Below are positions 62,932 through 64,000 of a stretch of 64,000 nt of DNA, one piece after another. The position numbers and the translations under genes were made by a program. Each line of letters opens with the position of its first letter. The stretch's first letter is position 1. The stretch is from Streptomyces sp. B21-083. Lineage in GTDB: Bacteria > Actinomycetota > Actinomycetes > Streptomycetales > Streptomycetaceae. Location of the stretch: the NCBI RefSeq assembly GCF_036898825.1, contig NZ_JARUND010000001.1, positions 3,162,001 through 3,226,000 of the forward strand. The letters run 5' to 3'. The notes beneath the pieces are model-generated. The model was not told the origin of the DNA. It searched no databases and saw only the letters and a program-made list of their open reading frames with translations.

Positions 62932-63372
62932 TCACTCCGACGCGTTGCCGGGCCCCCGGATCCCGAGGGCCCGGGTCGTCTTCTGGTTCACCAGCAGCAC
63001 CAGCGCGGTGACCGCCACCGCACCCAGCGCGATCCCGCCCGGAATGGCCATGCTGTCGGCCTGGAGCAGGTTGAAGGCGACGGGCAGCGCCATGATCTGC
63101 GTGATGACGGCGGGCCCCCTGCTCCAGCTTCGCCGCCCCAGCAGCCCGCGCGCGGCGAGCAGCGGCAGCAGCGCGAGCACGATCAGCGTGACACCACCGG
63201 TGACGGCCTGTTGCCGGTCGTCCGGATCGCCCGTCAGCCCCAGTACGAGGATGAAGGCCCCGCCGGTCACCAGGGCGAGCCCCTCCAGCGCGGCGAGCAC
63301 GGCCGCAGCGGTCAGCCGCAGGGGCCGCGGCTCTTCGGTGGTTTCCGGGGTGGGGGTCTGCTCAGCGCTCAC
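62932..63372 (-). CDS. Four-span hypothetical membrane protein
   Basis: About 146 aa from GTG 63372 (VSAEQTPTPETTEEP); another GTG lies one codon upstream. A short Thr/Pro/Glu-rich N-terminus is followed by four hydrophobic segments near residues 20-45, 55-75, 85-105 and 110-130. No known family beyond a general Streptomyces integral membrane protein. Convergent with sigH. Confidence 0.8.
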   Translation of the reverse strand: MSAEQTPTPETTEEPRPLRLTAAAVLAALEGLALVTGGAFILVLGLTGDPDDRQQAVTGGVTLIVLALLPLLAARGLLGRRSWSRGPAVITQIMALPVAFNLLQADSMAIPGGIALGAVAVTALVLLVNQKTTRALGIRGPGNASE

Positions 63373-63512
63373 CACCAAAGGGTAGCCGCGGGCTCCACGG
63401 CGCTCGGCCGGGCCCTGAAGGGGCGCTGGGAGCGCCCGGCTCACGTCCGCTTTTCTTACTGAGCCCTAACCTGCCCTGGGCCGAGTACCACCCAGTAGGT
63501 ACCCTGCTTCGC

Positions 63513-64000
63513 ATGCGTGCACTTCTCGTGGTCAATCCGGCGGCTACCACCACAAGCGCACGTACGCGCGATGTGCTGACCCATGCTCTCGCGAGCGAGA
63601 TGAAACTCGAGGCGGTCACCACCGAGTACCGGGGCCACGCGCGTGACCTCGGCCGGCAGGCGGCGGAGAGCAAGGACATCGAGCTGGTCGTCGCTCTCGG
63701 TGGCGACGGGACGGTCAACGAGGTCGTGAACGGCCTGCTGCACAACGGGCCCGACCCGGACCGGCTGCCCCGCCTCGCGGTGGTCCCCGGCGGCTCCACG
63801 AACGTCTTCGCCCGCGCCCTCGGTCTGCCCAACGACGCCGTTGAGGCCACCGGCGTCCTGCTGGACGCCCTGCGCGAGGACCGGGAACGCACAGTGGGCC
63901 TCGGTGTGGCGAAGGGCACCCCGGGGACCGAGGACGAGTCGGTTCCGGAGCGCTGGTTCACGTTCTGTGCGGGGCTGGGATTCGACGCCGGCGTGATCGG
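63513..64000 (+). CDS. Diacylglycerol kinase / lipid kinase family protein (3' end cut by window)
   Basis: The first 162 codons from the ATG at 63513; the frame is open to the window edge. MRALLVVNPAATTTSAR is followed by the nucleotide-binding VVALGGDGTVNEVVNGLL and PGGSTNVFARALGLPND, the signatures of the DAGK catalytic domain (YegS/DgkB group). It would phosphorylate diacylglycerol or a related lipid at the membrane. Confidence 0.92.
   Translation, partial: MRALLVVNPAATTTSARTRDVLTHALASEMKLEAVTTEYRGHARDLGRQAAESKDIELVVALGGDGTVNEVVNGLLHNGPDPDRLPRLAVVPGGSTNVFARALGLPNDAVEATGVLLDALREDRERTVGLGVAKGTPGTEDESVPERWFTFCAGLGFDAGVI

Overview
The window is GC-rich (about 70 %) actinobacterial chromosome. 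GTG and TTG starts, start/stop overlaps (ATGA, GTGA) and marker genes (a conservon, kgd, nickel superoxide dismutase with its signal-peptidase-like partner, a sigB-type sigma factor with its anti-sigma kinase) point to Streptomyces. From memory, the order lon ... kgd ... malic enzyme ... sodX/sodN ... ushX-sigH resembles one core block of S. coelicolor; I could not align it.

Layout. 1-5.1 kb: end of a sensor kinase, a secreted Q/N-rich SH3 protein, an FtsW/RodA flippase-polymerase coupled to a class B PBP, and a DUF3291 protein. 5-9.5 kb: a proline-rich membrane protein, an AurF-like di-iron protein, a TetR regulator and a secreted NlpC/P60 hydrolase. 9.4-15.2 kb: a conservon operon (cvnABCD) followed by a styrene-monooxygenase-like flavoprotein. 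15.7-24.3 kb: PP2C-like protein, MarR, Lon protease with an upstream HspR-type operator, GNAT, rhomboid-like protein, methyltransferase-like protein and a two-component system. 24.6-31.9 kb: 2-oxoglutarate decarboxylase/dehydrogenase, DUF6104, a DUF4097-PadR pair and an HTH/Clp-N pair, the last two with clear palindromic operators. 32-41.9 kb: zinc-type dehydrogenase, malic enzyme, a polar amino-acid ABC transporter, an ECF sigma with a membrane partner, a methyltransferase, a CGNR protein and divergent sodX/sodN.

41.85-49.24 kb is an accessory island of lower GC (one 60-base line counted at 50 %). It sits exactly at the 3' end of sodN, between two copies of a 13-bp sodN 3'-end sequence. It carries a doubly broken tyrosine integrase, decayed gene fragments including an ASCH gene, and an apparently intact four-gene minus-strand operon: two small proteins, a multi-span membrane protein and a 1287-aa helical-repeat/CHAT protease. 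This operon is the best candidate in the window for an undescribed system, possibly a defence or cell-death module. The original sodN terminator now lies beyond the right end of the island.

49.3-64 kb returns to core sequence: methyltransferase coupled to PPK2, VOC, DUF952 and GNAT proteins, a family 2B encapsulin shell gene coupled to a polyprenyl synthase cargo gene, a PGRP-type amidase, an ACC-deaminase-like PLP enzyme, a Na+/H+ antiporter, a UBP zinc finger, the ushX-sigH operon behind a sigB/sigH-type promoter, and the start of a diacylglycerol-kinase-family gene cut by the window edge. No rRNA, tRNA, CRISPR array or intact insertion sequence was seen.
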